A DNA stretch of 64,000 nt from JACPNO01 sp963825405 (GTDB taxonomy: Bacteria > Acidobacteriota > Terriglobia > Bryobacterales > Bryobacteraceae): assembly GCA_963825405.1 (NCBI GenBank), contig CAWGTB010000003.1, forward strand, positions 1,488,001-1,552,000. The letters are read 5' to 3'. Positions 8,727 through 17,627 of the stretch are shown one piece after another. The notes under the pieces are model-generated. The model was given only the letters and a program-made list of their open reading frames with translations. It ran no database searches and was not told the origin of the DNA. The first letter of the stretch is position 1; every line of letters begins with the position of its first letter. The position numbers were made by a program, and so were the translations under genes.

Positions 8727-10772
8727 ATGCCGCCCGTTGAAAACCCGCTGCTGCAAATTCAATTTCGTATTCCGTTCGATTCCATTCGCGCCGAACACGT
8801 CGAGCCGGCGATGGCAGAGCTACTTAAGGGTGCCCGGGAGCGCCTGGAAGCTTTGGCCGCCGATCCTGCGCCGCGCAACTTCGAGAACACCATGATGGTT
8901 TTCGACAAGATGACTGAGCCCCTGGATTTTGCAATGGGCGTCGTACGGCATCTGGAGGCGGTCGCGACCTATCCGGAATTGCGCGCGGCCCACAATGCCG
9001 TCGAAGGGCCGGTAAGCGCGTTTTATTCGGGAATCCCGCTGCACGCCGGGCTGTGGAATACAGTGAAAAGCTATGCGGCAACCGAGGAAGCAGCGCAATT
9101 AAACGGCACGCGCCGGCGGTTTTTGACGAAGACAGTCGATACGTTTCGACGCCATGGCGCCGATCTGGACCCGGCCGGCAAAACGCGCCTGGAAGCGATC
9201 GATGTCGAGCTGACGCAAATCACCACGAAATTTTCAGAGAACGTGCTAGACGCCACCAACGCTTTTGAATTGGTATTGACGGATGAGCGCCAACTGGCCG
9301 GCCTGCCGGAGAGCGCCCGCGGTGCCGCCCGCCAAAGCGCCGCCAGCAAAAATCTGGCCGGCTGGCGGTTCACGCTGCAAGCGCCCAGCTACCTGGCGTT
9401 GATGACTTACCTGGACGATAGCGCGCTGCGCGAGCAGGTTTATCGCGCCCAGAGCACGCGTGCGACTTCCGGCAAACTCGACAATCGCGAGATCATTGCC
9501 CGCGTCCTGGCGCTGCGCGGCGAGAAGGCGCGATTGCTGGGTTACAAGCATTTCGCGGACCTGGTGCTCGACGACCGCATGGCGCATACCGGCGATCGCG
9601 CCCTGGCATTTCTCGAAGATCTCAAAACCAAGACCGAAGCGCGTTTTCGCCAGGAAAATGCCGAGCTCAGCGCTTTCCGCCGCAGCATCGAAGGCCCGCA
9701 GGCGCCCGAGATCGCGCCCTGGGACGTCGCGTATTATGCCGAAAAACAGCGCGCCGCGCTCTACGATTTCGATGAAGAAGCGCTGCGGCCCTACTTTCCG
9801 CTGGAGCGTGTAGTGGCCGGCATGTTCAAGATTGTCGAGCGATTGTATGGCATTCGCGTGCGGGAAGAATCGGGCGCGCCGGTGTGGCATCCTGACGTGA
9901 AGTATTACGGAATCTACGACGCCGATGACACTCTGCTGGCGGCTTTTTACGCCGACTGGTATCCGCGCGAATCCAAACGCGGCGGCGCGTGGATGGATGC
10001 GTTCCTCACCGGCGGTCCGAAAGGTGCGGGTTTCCAGCCACATTTGGGATTGATTTGCGGCAACCTGACGCCGCCTCTCGAAGGCGCGCCTGCGCTGCTC
10101 ACGCATCGCGACGTCGAAACCATCTTCCACGAGTTTGGCCACCTGCTGCATCATTCGCTTTCGCGCGTGGAAGTGCGCAGCCTGTCCGGCACCAGCGTCG
10201 CGTGGGATTTTGTCGAGCTGCCGTCCCAGATCATGGAGAACTGGTGCTGGGAGCGCGAGGCGCTGGATTTGCTGGCTGCTCATTATCAAACCGGACAGCC
10301 GATTCCGGAAGATCTTTTCCAGAAAATGAAGCGCGCGCGCACGTTCCGCAGCGCCAACGCGCAGATGCGGCAGCTCGGATTTGGCGTTGTGGATCTGGCG
10401 CTGCACATGAAATATTCCCCGCAGACCGATGGCGACGTCATCGCCTACGGCCGGCGCCTGTTGCAGGAGTTTTCGCCCGCGCCGCTGCCCGAAGATCACG
10501 CTTTGCTGGCGGGTTTCACGCATCTGTTTGCGAGCCCTGTGGGTTATGGCGCGGCCTATTATTCCTACAAATGGGCCGAGGTGCTGGATGCCGACGCGTT
10601 CACGCGCTTCCGCAGCGGCGGGATTTTCAGCCACGAAGTAGGGCGCGATTTTCGCGATAAGATTCTGGCGCGCGGCGACAGCCAGGATCCCGCCGAGCTG
10701 TATCGCAATTTCATGGGGCGCGATCCCGATCCCAACGCGCTGCTGGAACGCTCCGGCCTGCTTACTGTATGA
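8727..10772 (+). CDS. M3-family zinc oligopeptidase (oligopeptidase A-like)
   Basis: 681 residues, the usual size for PrlC/Dcp/OpdA enzymes. The active site is ETIFHEFGHLLHHSLSRVEV (HExxH plus downstream Glu), followed by WDFVELPSQIMENW, which carries the third zinc ligand region of M3. There is no signal peptide, so it is probably cytoplasmic and finishes the degradation of short peptides. Its stop TGA overlaps the ATG of the next gene by four bases (ATGA). Confidence 0.93.
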   Translation: MPPVENPLLQIQFRIPFDSIRAEHVEPAMAELLKGARERLEALAADPAPRNFENTMMVFDKMTEPLDFAMGVVRHLEAVATYPELRAAHNAVEGPVSAFYSGIPLHAGLWNTVKSYAATEEAAQLNGTRRRFLTKTVDTFRRHGADLDPAGKTRLEAIDVELTQITTKFSENVLDATNAFELVLTDERQLAGLPESARGAARQSAASKNLAGWRFTLQAPSYLALMTYLDDSALREQVYRAQSTRATSGKLDNREIIARVLALRGEKARLLGYKHFADLVLDDRMAHTGDRALAFLEDLKTKTEARFRQENAELSAFRRSIEGPQAPEIAPWDVAYYAEKQRAALYDFDEEALRPYFPLERVVAGMFKIVERLYGIRVREESGAPVWHPDVKYYGIYDADDTLLAAFYADWYPRESKRGGAWMDAFLTGGPKGAGFQPHLGLICGNLTPPLEGAPALLTHRDVETIFHEFGHLLHHSLSRVEVRSLSGTSVAWDFVELPSQIMENWCWEREALDLLAAHYQTGQPIPEDLFQKMKRARTFRSANAQMRQLGFGVVDLALHMKYSPQTDGDVIAYGRRLLQEFSPAPLPEDHALLAGFTHLFASPVGYGAAYYSYKWAEVLDADAFTRFRSGGIFSHEVGRDFRDKILARGDSQDPAELYRNFMGRDPDPNALLERSGLLTV

Positions 10773-11416
10773 AACACACTTATCGAATACTGCTGCTGAC
10801 CACGTTTTTGGCAGGAATTAATCTGGCAGCCGAAGGAGCTGGGCGCGTCGTACTTCGGGTCGTGGATGAGTCGGGTAAGAGCGTGCCTTACAAGATAGAG
10901 TACTGCGCCGGCCCTAAGGGAGACTGCACGGGCAGTTTCTTAGGTTTGGAGGCGGCGCAGTTACCTTTTGGGAAATACAGCTTCACTTTGGGTCGTTCGG
11001 ACGTCGCGACGAAAGCCGGGAAAATCCTAGGCAAGTTTGATGTGTTTCGCCCGGAAACTTGGGTAACGCTAGAGGCTGACCCAACACTCTTGATCGGCCC
11101 GGAAGGTGTCCTTTCCATCGATAGAGCGTTGCCGGCCGACTTTGTTATTCGAGGACAGATCACGCCTATGCCAGAGGGTAAGGACTCCGTCTGGGTACGC
11201 ATGCAGTCTCCGTACAAAACGACATTCGCGGAAGCCAGAGTTGACTCTTCCGGGGATTTTCGGATTTATGAATATTTGAAGGGCCCCTTCACCCTTTCTG
11301 TCGTTCGAAATGGTGAGTTCCTTCATGTGGAGCCACTCTTTTTTCGGGGGAGTTTAAAGCCCGAAATGTTGTTGATCACGCTCGAAGGCCCCCCGGCGTT
11401 GCGGGTTGTTCACTAA
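10769..11416 (+). CDS. Small secreted protein, paralogue of the gene at 5460
   Basis: 215 residues with an N-terminal signal peptide (ILLLTTFLAGINLAAEGA). The rest is beta-rich: VVLRVVDESGKSVPYKI, LPFGKYSFTL, then FVIRGQITPMPEGKDSVWVRM and FRIYEYLKGPFTLSVVRNGEFL. The layout is matched by the product of 5460-6128. Both genes begin at the very stop codon of an unrelated upstream gene, and both look less G+C-rich by eye than their neighbours. The family appears lineage-specific. A periplasmic or surface-exposed position is likely; function is unknown. Confidence 0.65.
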   Translation: MKHTYRILLLTTFLAGINLAAEGAGRVVLRVVDESGKSVPYKIEYCAGPKGDCTGSFLGLEAAQLPFGKYSFTLGRSDVATKAGKILGKFDVFRPETWVTLEADPTLLIGPEGVLSIDRALPADFVIRGQITPMPEGKDSVWVRMQSPYKTTFAEARVDSSGDFRIYEYLKGPFTLSVVRNGEFLHVEPLFFRGSLKPEMLLITLEGPPALRVVH

Positions 11417-11425
11417 AACGGTCTG

Positions 11426-12760
11426 ATGCCCACGGCGGCCGAGCCCCGCAAGCTGCTCCGCATTCTCGGAGTCGCATTCGGCGTGGCTGTGACGGTGGGG
11501 GGCACCATCGGCGTCGGAATTCTTCGACGCCCCGGCTCGGTGGCTGCTCAACTGGGAAATACATGGCTGATTCTTGCCATGTGGATTTTCGGCGGCCTGT
11601 TCGCGTTGGCGAGCACGCTGGTGGTTGCCGAATTGGGTGCGATGTTTCCCGAGGCTGGCGGGTTCTATGTTTTTGCGCGCCGGACTTTTGGTCAATCGAC
11701 CGGCTTCGCGGTCGGCTGGTCGGACTGGCTGGGGCAAAATACCGCCGTCGCTTACCAGGCGCTCACCGTCGGCGAACTGTCGGTGGTGTTGATGCCGCGG
11801 CTGGCGGGAAAAGCTACGGCGATTGCGGTCCTGGTCATTCTGGCTTTCTTGACGCTGCATTGGATGGGACTGCGCGCGGGCAGCGGCGCGCAACAGCTTA
11901 CCAGCCTGGCGCTGACGCTGGCTTATTTGTTCCTGATCGTGGCGTGCTTTCTCGCCAAGGGAAGCAGAACTTTTGCTGACGTGGGGCAATCGCTTCCTCA
12001 TCCCGCGACCGGCGGCGGATGGTTTGTGGCGGTGATGCTCGCGTTGGCATCGGTGATTGTGAGCTATGACGGCTGGTATCAGGCGATCTACTTCACCGAG
12101 GAGAACAGCGATCCGGCGCGCAGCCTGCCACGTTCGCTGCTCATCGGCGTACTGGTCGTGATCGCGGTTTATCTGCTGATCAATCTGGCATTTCTACGGG
12201 TGTTGCCGCTGGCTCGCCTGGCGGAGTCGGGATTGCCCGCCGCCGATGCCGCACAGGTGGTTTTTGGCGGCAGCGGCGCGACGATCATCACGTGGATCTC
12301 GCTGATCTCCATGCCCGCAGCATTGAATGCCACGCTGCTCAGCACGGCCCGCATTGCCTTCGCCGTGAGTCGCGACACTTTCGGTTGGCGCCAGGGTATG
12401 CAGGTGAGCCGCGGCGGCACGCCGACGATCGCGACACTGCTGAGCGCCGGGGCAGCCATACTTTTGGTGTTGAGCGGAAGTTTCGAAAAATTGATTGCTC
12501 TCGCCAGTTTCTTTTTTGTGGCGACGTACTTCTCCGCTTACGCTGCGATTTTCGTGCTGCGCCGGCGCGAACCCGACACAGCCCGGCCTTTCCGCGCGTG
12601 GGGCTATCCGTGGACCGCATTGTTCGTGCTCGGCGTTGGCTTCGTGTTTCTGGCTGGGACTGTGATCAGCGATCCAAGTGATGCGCTGCCCGCGGCGGGG
12701 CTGGTCGCGTTCAGTTATCCGATCTACTGGATTTTCAGGAAAGTGCGTCAGCGCGCATAG
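11426..12760 (+). CDS. APC-superfamily amino acid permease
   Basis: 444 residues with about twelve hydrophobic segments. TM1 carries GGTIGVGILRRPGSVA, the unwound substrate-binding stretch (G-x-G-I-x-x-x-P) of APC permeases. FPEAGGFYVFARRTFG in the TM2-3 region and YDGWYQAIYFTEEN in TM6 are also typical. It is probably an amino acid or polyamine importer/exchanger in the inner membrane; the substrate cannot be told from sequence. Confidence 0.88.
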   Translation: MPTAAEPRKLLRILGVAFGVAVTVGGTIGVGILRRPGSVAAQLGNTWLILAMWIFGGLFALASTLVVAELGAMFPEAGGFYVFARRTFGQSTGFAVGWSDWLGQNTAVAYQALTVGELSVVLMPRLAGKATAIAVLVILAFLTLHWMGLRAGSGAQQLTSLALTLAYLFLIVACFLAKGSRTFADVGQSLPHPATGGGWFVAVMLALASVIVSYDGWYQAIYFTEENSDPARSLPRSLLIGVLVVIAVYLLINLAFLRVLPLARLAESGLPAADAAQVVFGGSGATIITWISLISMPAALNATLLSTARIAFAVSRDTFGWRQGMQVSRGGTPTIATLLSAGAAILLVLSGSFEKLIALASFFFVATYFSAYAAIFVLRRREPDTARPFRAWGYPWTALFVLGVGFVFLAGTVISDPSDALPAAGLVAFSYPIYWIFRKVRQRA

Positions 12761-12810
12761 ATCGGCAGTTTGCTTTCGGGCGCAACCGTGATAGCGACAT
12801 TCACGGACGA

Positions 12811-12915
12811 GCTCAAAGATTTCCGCTTATCCAACGCACCATCCAATTCGCCGCAGACAAGCCGCTCCCGGCCACGCTCGCGAAGAAGCGGGTGAAACGC
12901 ACCTTGGGAGATTGA
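12811..12915 (+). pseudogene. Relic of a DUF1801 (YdhG-type) protein, C-terminal fragment
   Basis: One reading frame from 12811 to the TGA at 12913 encodes FPLIQRTIQFAADKPLPATL followed by AKKRVKRTLGD. The stretch (T-I-x-F-x-A-D-K-P-L-P-x-x-L) is the conserved C-terminus of DUF1801 proteins. The rest of the gene is missing, replaced upstream by the end of the permease gene. It marks an old deletion or insertion boundary just before the TIR gene. The remaining bases up to the TIR start hold nothing else I can recognise. Confidence 0.6.
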
Positions 12916-13033
12916 ATGCAAGAAACCGCGTTAATGGTGGGACGAGAAGCAACCCCGGAACGGCTCACCGTTTTCTTTGACGACGTGCTGGCACGCTCAA
13001 GGGGTAAAATTAAACATATATTGGATCCACTCA

Positions 13034-14458
13034 ATGCTCTATGACGCGTTTATTTCTCACGCTAGCGAAGACAAGGATGAGATTGTTCGTTCATTAGCCG
13101 AAGGTCTTCGCCAGCACCGAGTCGAGGTTTGGTATGACGAGTTTGCTCTCACTCCCGGCACGAGCCTCAGGCGATCCATTGACGCTGGACTGGCCAAATC
13201 ACGATATGGCATTGTCATCTTGAGTCCGCATTTCTTCGGAAAGGCTTGGCCGGAATGGGAACTCGACGGCCTCGTACAGAGACATCTGACGGGATCGCAA
13301 AGCGTGCTAATACCGATCTGGCATAGAGTCGGCAGGGACGAAGTCGCGGCGCATTCTCCCTCTTTGGCTGACGTTGTGGCGATACCGTCGAGTCTAGGTG
13401 TCGATGCAGTGGTAAGGCGACTACTCAGGATCATCCAACCTGAGGAGTCTGCTCTGGTAACCGCAAGGAATTTGATTCTCGAACGCGGGCACCAACCACC
13501 TGTGATTAGCGACGATTGGTGGCTCGATGCGATTGAAGGTGCTGGTTACCAAGATAATCAACGATGGTGTTTCCCCGTATGGCGGATGTCTTCGGACTCT
13601 TCCCGTAGAGGAGAGAGGCTTGCGTGGATTGCCATGCAGCACATTTGGCAGGAGGAATCTGAGACCAAACCAATAACTCAGTTGACTCCTCCACCGGAGG
13701 TAATCGAATTCATCAGTGCGCAGCCGGGGCTCCTTGAAGTGTGCGAGGCGATGCCTGATGTCCTGCTTGAGTTCGCGCCTCAGCTAGCCATATCGGGTTG
13801 CGGGGGGCCAATCGAGCGAGCAATAGAAACCGCTTACCAACGGTCCAAACAAGAGCAACAGCAGCGACGGGTAGAAGGCTGTCCCGGAGGTAGCGCCTTA
13901 ACCAGGAACGGGCTGTGTCCGGCATGCGAGGACTGCTTCGCTCTCCGCCACCCCTCGTTCGGAGACTACGACGCGGCGAATGTCGCGTGTGGATATGTCA
14001 TTGGCAATGGAGCGGGACTTGGGCCGCATACAACGGCTTTCCCCATAATTGATTACCTCATTTGGTTTCTATCCGCAAAAAGCCACTGGTTGCCACGCCG
14101 GCAGCATGCGTACTTATTGCAAGGGATGAAGGACTGGGCGATGTGGTTGTGGCACGGCGGTGAAAGTGACTCGGAATACAGAGGTTCCGAGGCAGGTGCT
14201 CTCTTCCGGTGGCTGACTGAGACGAAAGGCCATGATCGGAGGAGACTCCCACCAGCCGCAGCGAGTGACGTATTTGATCGGATAAACCATTGTCGAGAAC
14301 TCTTGGGCTTGCCCGAGCGCACTCAAGAGTTGGTGGATAGGTTTGTTGCCGAGCGGATTATCGAGGGTTGGTCTGATTCGAGGCGACAACTCCTGAAGCG
14401 GCGCGCCCGACCTCACAAGGCGATGAACGCTGGGCAGCAAACGACCACTGTTCCTTAG
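13034..14458 (+). CDS. TIR-domain protein with a large C-terminal domain, candidate defence effector
   Basis: 474 residues from ATG 13034, chosen because MLYDAFISHASEDKD is the canonical TIR start. The TIR domain spans about residues 1-140: YDAFISHASEDKDEIVRSLA, VEVWYDEFAL, SIDAGLAKSRYGIVILSPHFF and WPEWELDGL. The Glu in that last segment is where bacterial TIR NADases keep their catalytic Glu. The C-terminal two thirds are not recognised; they contain a paired-cysteine segment (CPGGSALTRNGLCPACEDCF). Codon usage looks less biased than in the neighbours, and a gene relic lies upstream; both suggest transfer. Bacterial TIR proteins often deplete NAD+ on phage infection; that role here is inference, and no sensor partner is adjacent. 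Confidence 0.8.
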   Translation: MLYDAFISHASEDKDEIVRSLAEGLRQHRVEVWYDEFALTPGTSLRRSIDAGLAKSRYGIVILSPHFFGKAWPEWELDGLVQRHLTGSQSVLIPIWHRVGRDEVAAHSPSLADVVAIPSSLGVDAVVRRLLRIIQPEESALVTARNLILERGHQPPVISDDWWLDAIEGAGYQDNQRWCFPVWRMSSDSSRRGERLAWIAMQHIWQEESETKPITQLTPPPEVIEFISAQPGLLEVCEAMPDVLLEFAPQLAISGCGGPIERAIETAYQRSKQEQQQRRVEGCPGGSALTRNGLCPACEDCFALRHPSFGDYDAANVACGYVIGNGAGLGPHTTAFPIIDYLIWFLSAKSHWLPRRQHAYLLQGMKDWAMWLWHGGESDSEYRGSEAGALFRWLTETKGHDRRRLPPAAASDVFDRINHCRELLGLPERTQELVDRFVAERIIEGWSDSRRQLLKRRARPHKAMNAGQQTTTVP

Positions 14459-14579
14459 CTGGCGCCTTGAGCGTTCGCGTAGTGGTTTGACGCCTCGTTG
14501 CATCCATCCGCCGTTGTCCTCACCCGCGTTTGGGTAAGCATTTTGGCCCGCACCTGGTGGCCCCGGGGAAGAGAGCCGC

Positions 14580-15512
14580 CTAGTCGCCCAGAACTTGCGC
14601 GATTTTGGCGGCTAATTGGTCGTACGGCATCGCGCCGGGATGGTAGAGCTGGACCACGCCATTGCGGTCGAGCAGCACCAGCGTAGGCGTCGTGCTGGCG
14701 CCGAAGTTCTTGAAATTCTCCTGGCTCAAGGGGACCGTCATCGTCCCTAGCTGCGCGTAGTATTTCTGGCGAACCTGCGCGATGTAGGGGGTCTCGACCT
14801 CGGGCGTCGCGTCCTGCCCTTTGCCCACATAACCGTAGTGCTGGGTGGGTCCGACCAGCACCAGACCCTTGGGTCCATAGGTCTCAACCAGCTTGGCGAT
14901 GTCTGCAACTTCGGCTTTGCAGTCGCCGCACCAGTGCGCCCAGAAGAACAGCAGCACCGGCTTCCCCTTCAACTGCGCGAGCGGCGTGGGCTTGTCGCCG
15001 ATCCATTCCGCCATTTCCAGCACTGGCGCCGGCTTGCCTTCCAGACTGAGCACGTTGATATTTTTCTGGATGCGCGTGCGGATGGAGGTGTCGCGGTACG
15101 TAGCCAGCTCGGCGCGCAGGAAGCTTACGGCCTCGCCCCGCTCGCCACGCGCGTCGAGGACTAGGGCATGCACTTCCTGGGTGGCCCCTAGCGCGAGCGG
15201 CAGGTGCGGCTCGGCATCCATCTTGCGATTGGCAAGCTCTGCCAGCGCCAGCTTGCGGGCTTGGCCGGCGTAATCGTCGGCCTTGTCGTAGTCCTTGGCG
15301 GCGAGTGCGCCGCGTCCCAGCCAGGAAACGGCTTCAATCATCTCGGGGGTCACACCCTTTTGAGTGCGATAGGCCGCGATGAGACTCTCGCCGGCGGCGA
15401 AGTCTTTCTTGGCGATGGCCGCGCGTACGTCGGTCACGATGCCGGCGGCGGAGGCTACGGCCTGGAGAAGCAGGGCTAGAACGATGCTGCGCATAAACAT
15501 AGTGACGAACAT
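14580..15512 (-). CDS. Secreted TPR-like protein with C-terminal thioredoxin (TlpA/ResA-like) domain
   Basis: 310 residues. It has an N-terminal signal peptide (RSIVLALLLQAVASAA; an ATG at 15494 is an alternative start), then an alpha-helical repeat region (about residues 25-150), then a thioredoxin fold with FFWAHWCGDCKAEVADIAKL. The WCxxC active site and a cis-Pro in STTPTLVLLDRNG are present. It is probably a periplasmic thiol-disulfide oxidoreductase; the helical part may bind a client. Genes on either side are unrelated. Confidence 0.85.
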   Translation of the reverse strand: MFVTMFMRSIVLALLLQAVASAAGIVTDVRAAIAKKDFAAGESLIAAYRTQKGVTPEMIEAVSWLGRGALAAKDYDKADDYAGQARKLALAELANRKMDAEPHLPLALGATQEVHALVLDARGERGEAVSFLRAELATYRDTSIRTRIQKNINVLSLEGKPAPVLEMAEWIGDKPTPLAQLKGKPVLLFFWAHWCGDCKAEVADIAKLVETYGPKGLVLVGPTQHYGYVGKGQDATPEVETPYIAQVRQKYYAQLGTMTVPLSQENFKNFGASTTPTLVLLDRNGVVQLYHPGAMPYDQLAAKIAQVLGD

Positions 15513-15531
15513 TCTATAGGAATGGTAACGG

Positions 15532-16275
15532 CTAAACCAGGGTCGACCCCCCGTCGACCGTAATGACCTCGCCGGTCAGATAGGGGCAACGGTCGCCGGC
15601 CAGTAGCAGGGCCACTTCGGCAATCTCCTCGGGCTGGGCGATGCGTTTAATGGGCATTTTGCCAAGGAAAGCTGCCTGGCGGGCCGGGTCCTTCCAGTAA
15701 TACTCGCTGAGCGCGGTTTGCACCAGGCCGGGCGCGATGGCATTGACGCGCACGCCCTTTGGCCCCAGTTCCAGCGCGTAGCAGCGGGTCATCATGATGA
15801 GCGCGGCTTTGGTCGCGCTATACATCAGCCCCTCGAATTGCGGCTTGATGCCGGAAATCGAGGCGATATTGATGATCGAGCCGGAACCGCGCGCGCACAT
15901 GGCAGGCGCAACCAGGCGCACCAGGCGGAAGGCGCTCTTCAGGTTCACTTCGATCATCTTGTCGAATTGCGTGTCGTCCACGCCTAGGCAGGGGCCTTGC
16001 GCGACGTTCGTTGCCGCGTTGTTTACCAGGATGTCGGCTGGGCCGAAGTCGCGCGTGACGCCTTCCACCCAGCGGGCCAATTCGTCCGGCTTGCCGACAT
16101 GGCACGCTCTGGGGATCACATTGCCGCCCTGCTCGGCGGCCACATCGTCGAGCGATTCCTGTTTGCGCCCGCAAATGACGGTGGTTGCGCCTTCGCGCGC
16201 GAATGCCGCCGCGATGGCCTTGCCGATGCCACGGCTGCCGCCGGTGACCAGCGCAATCTTCCCCTCGAGCAGCAC
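15532..16275 (-). CDS. SDR-family NAD(P)-dependent oxidoreductase (FabG-like)
   Basis: 247 residues, the classical SDR length. It has the cofactor motif TGGSRGIGKA, NNAA, the catalytic Ser in INIASISG, and YSATK (Tyr/Lys), plus the C-terminal GEVITVDGG. It reduces or oxidises a carbonyl/alcohol substrate in the cytosol; the substrate is unknown. Its GTG start shares one base with the TAG stop of galU (TAGTG), implying translational coupling. Confidence 0.88.
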   Translation of the reverse strand: MLLEGKIALVTGGSRGIGKAIAAAFAREGATTVICGRKQESLDDVAAEQGGNVIPRACHVGKPDELARWVEGVTRDFGPADILVNNAATNVAQGPCLGVDDTQFDKMIEVNLKSAFRLVRLVAPAMCARGSGSIINIASISGIKPQFEGLMYSATKAALIMMTRCYALELGPKGVRVNAIAPGLVQTALSEYYWKDPARQAAFLGKMPIKRIAQPEEIAEVALLLAGDRCPYLTGEVITVDGGSTLV

Positions 16276-17159
16276 TAGAGTTTGAGGCCTTTCAAATATT
16301 CGCGGAAGGGACCGCCCAGATCGTGACGGCGCATAGCGAATTCGACGGTGGCCTTGAGAAAACCGAGCTTGTCGCCGGCATCGTAACGGCGGCCTTCGAA
16401 GCGGCAGGCGTAGATGGGACGGCTGCGCAGCAGGTGCTTCAAGCCGTCGGTTAACTGGATCTCGGAGCCTTGTCCGGGCTCAATTTCAGATAGCGACCGG
16501 AAGATATCGGGCGTTAGCACGTAGCGTCCGATGATAGCGAGATTCGACGGCGCGTCAGACGGCTTAGGCTTTTCGACTAAATCGCGAATGCGATAGACGC
16601 GGTCCTTGGCGCCATTGTGCGAAATGGGCTCGGCATCGACCACGCCGTAGGCCGAGATATTTTCGCGCGGCACTTCCATCACGGCGAGCACGGGGGCGTT
16701 GAAGAATCCGTAGACATCCAGCAATTGCTGCAGGCAGGGTGTTTCGGCGTCGATCACATCGTCGGCCAGCACCACCGCGAACGGTTCCTGGCCCACCAGC
16801 GTGCTGGCGCGCAGCACGGCGTGGCCCAGGCCCAGCGCTTCTTTCTGGCGGGTATAAGACACGTTAATCATGTCGGAGACATTGCGCACGATGGCCAGCA
16901 GCTCTTTTTTGCCGCGGGATTCCAGCATGTTTTCCAACTCAAAGCTGACATCGAAGTGATCTTCGATTGCCGATTTGCCGCGCCCGGTCACGATGATGAT
17001 GTTGGTGATGCCGGATTGAATGGCTTCTTCGACGCCGTACTGGATGATGGGCTTATCGACCAGGGGGAGCATTTCCTTGGGCTGGGCCTTGGTGGCGGGC
17101 AGGAATCGGGTGCCGAGCCCGGCGGCCGGAAAGACGGCTTTGCTCACTTTTTCATGCAT
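16275..17159 (-). CDS. galU: UTP-glucose-1-phosphate uridylyltransferase
   Basis: 294 residues, standard for GalU. AVFPAAGLGTRFLPATKAQPKEMLPLVDKP is covered in two adjoining motifs: GLGTRFLPATKAQPKEM for nucleotide binding and PIIQYGVEEA after it. FAVVLADDVID carries the metal-binding Asp, and VVEKPKP-like DLVEKPKPSDAP follows. It makes UDP-glucose for envelope glycans and trehalose/glycogen routes. It is the first gene of a short pair with the SDR gene. Confidence 0.94.
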   Translation of the reverse strand: MHEKVSKAVFPAAGLGTRFLPATKAQPKEMLPLVDKPIIQYGVEEAIQSGITNIIIVTGRGKSAIEDHFDVSFELENMLESRGKKELLAIVRNVSDMINVSYTRQKEALGLGHAVLRASTLVGQEPFAVVLADDVIDAETPCLQQLLDVYGFFNAPVLAVMEVPRENISAYGVVDAEPISHNGAKDRVYRIRDLVEKPKPSDAPSNLAIIGRYVLTPDIFRSLSEIEPGQGSEIQLTDGLKHLLRSRPIYACRFEGRRYDAGDKLGFLKATVEFAMRRHDLGGPFREYLKGLKL

Positions 17160-17270
17160 CCCCTACAGTGTCGTTGGTTGCCTGCGGAAATGGCAACAGG
17201 GGAGCCTGGCAAGCAATTTGTTTTTTCCGCATGCGTATGTTATGAATAGGCTTCTACAGGAAGAACTCAT

Positions 17271-17531
17271 ATGGCATACGTCATCGCTGAACCCTGCATT
17301 GGCACCAAAGATACCGCTTGCGTGGACGCCTGTCCGGTGGATTGCATCCACCCCAAAAAGGACGAGGAGAAATACGCGACCGAGGAATTGCTGTACATCG
17401 ATCCGGTAGAGTGTATCGATTGCGGCGCCTGCGTCCCGGTATGTCCGGTATCGGCGATTTTCGCGTTGGACGACCTGCCGGAGAAGTGGTCGGATTTCAC
17501 GGCCCGCAACGCCGCTTACTACGGCAAGTAG
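17271..17531 (+). CDS. fdxA: Low-potential ferredoxin, [3Fe-4S]/[4Fe-4S] type
   Basis: 86 residues. The first cluster site is PCIGTKDTACVDACPVDC and the second is CIDCGACVPVCPV. The seven-residue gap between the first two cysteines is typical of the 7Fe/8Fe ferredoxins with a CIGTKDxxC start. It shuttles single electrons in the cytosol. A good upstream AGGAAG lies about 7 bases before the ATG. It is transcribed divergently from galU. Confidence 0.92.
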   Translation: MAYVIAEPCIGTKDTACVDACPVDCIHPKKDEEKYATEELLYIDPVECIDCGACVPVCPVSAIFALDDLPEKWSDFTARNAAYYGK

Positions 17532-17627
17532 GCGTTTCGCCGGGTTTCGATTCGGTACTAGCAAGGACCTGGGGAGAGTCTTGCGCAGAGGGGGCGGGCG
17601 CCCTTTCTCCCGAGGGAATAAGCCTTG

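Noticed and set aside
9246..10634. A 460-codon open frame antisense to the M3 peptidase gene
   Set aside because: No motifs; the plus strand has a clear HEFGHLLHH peptidase. Codon-bias shadow.
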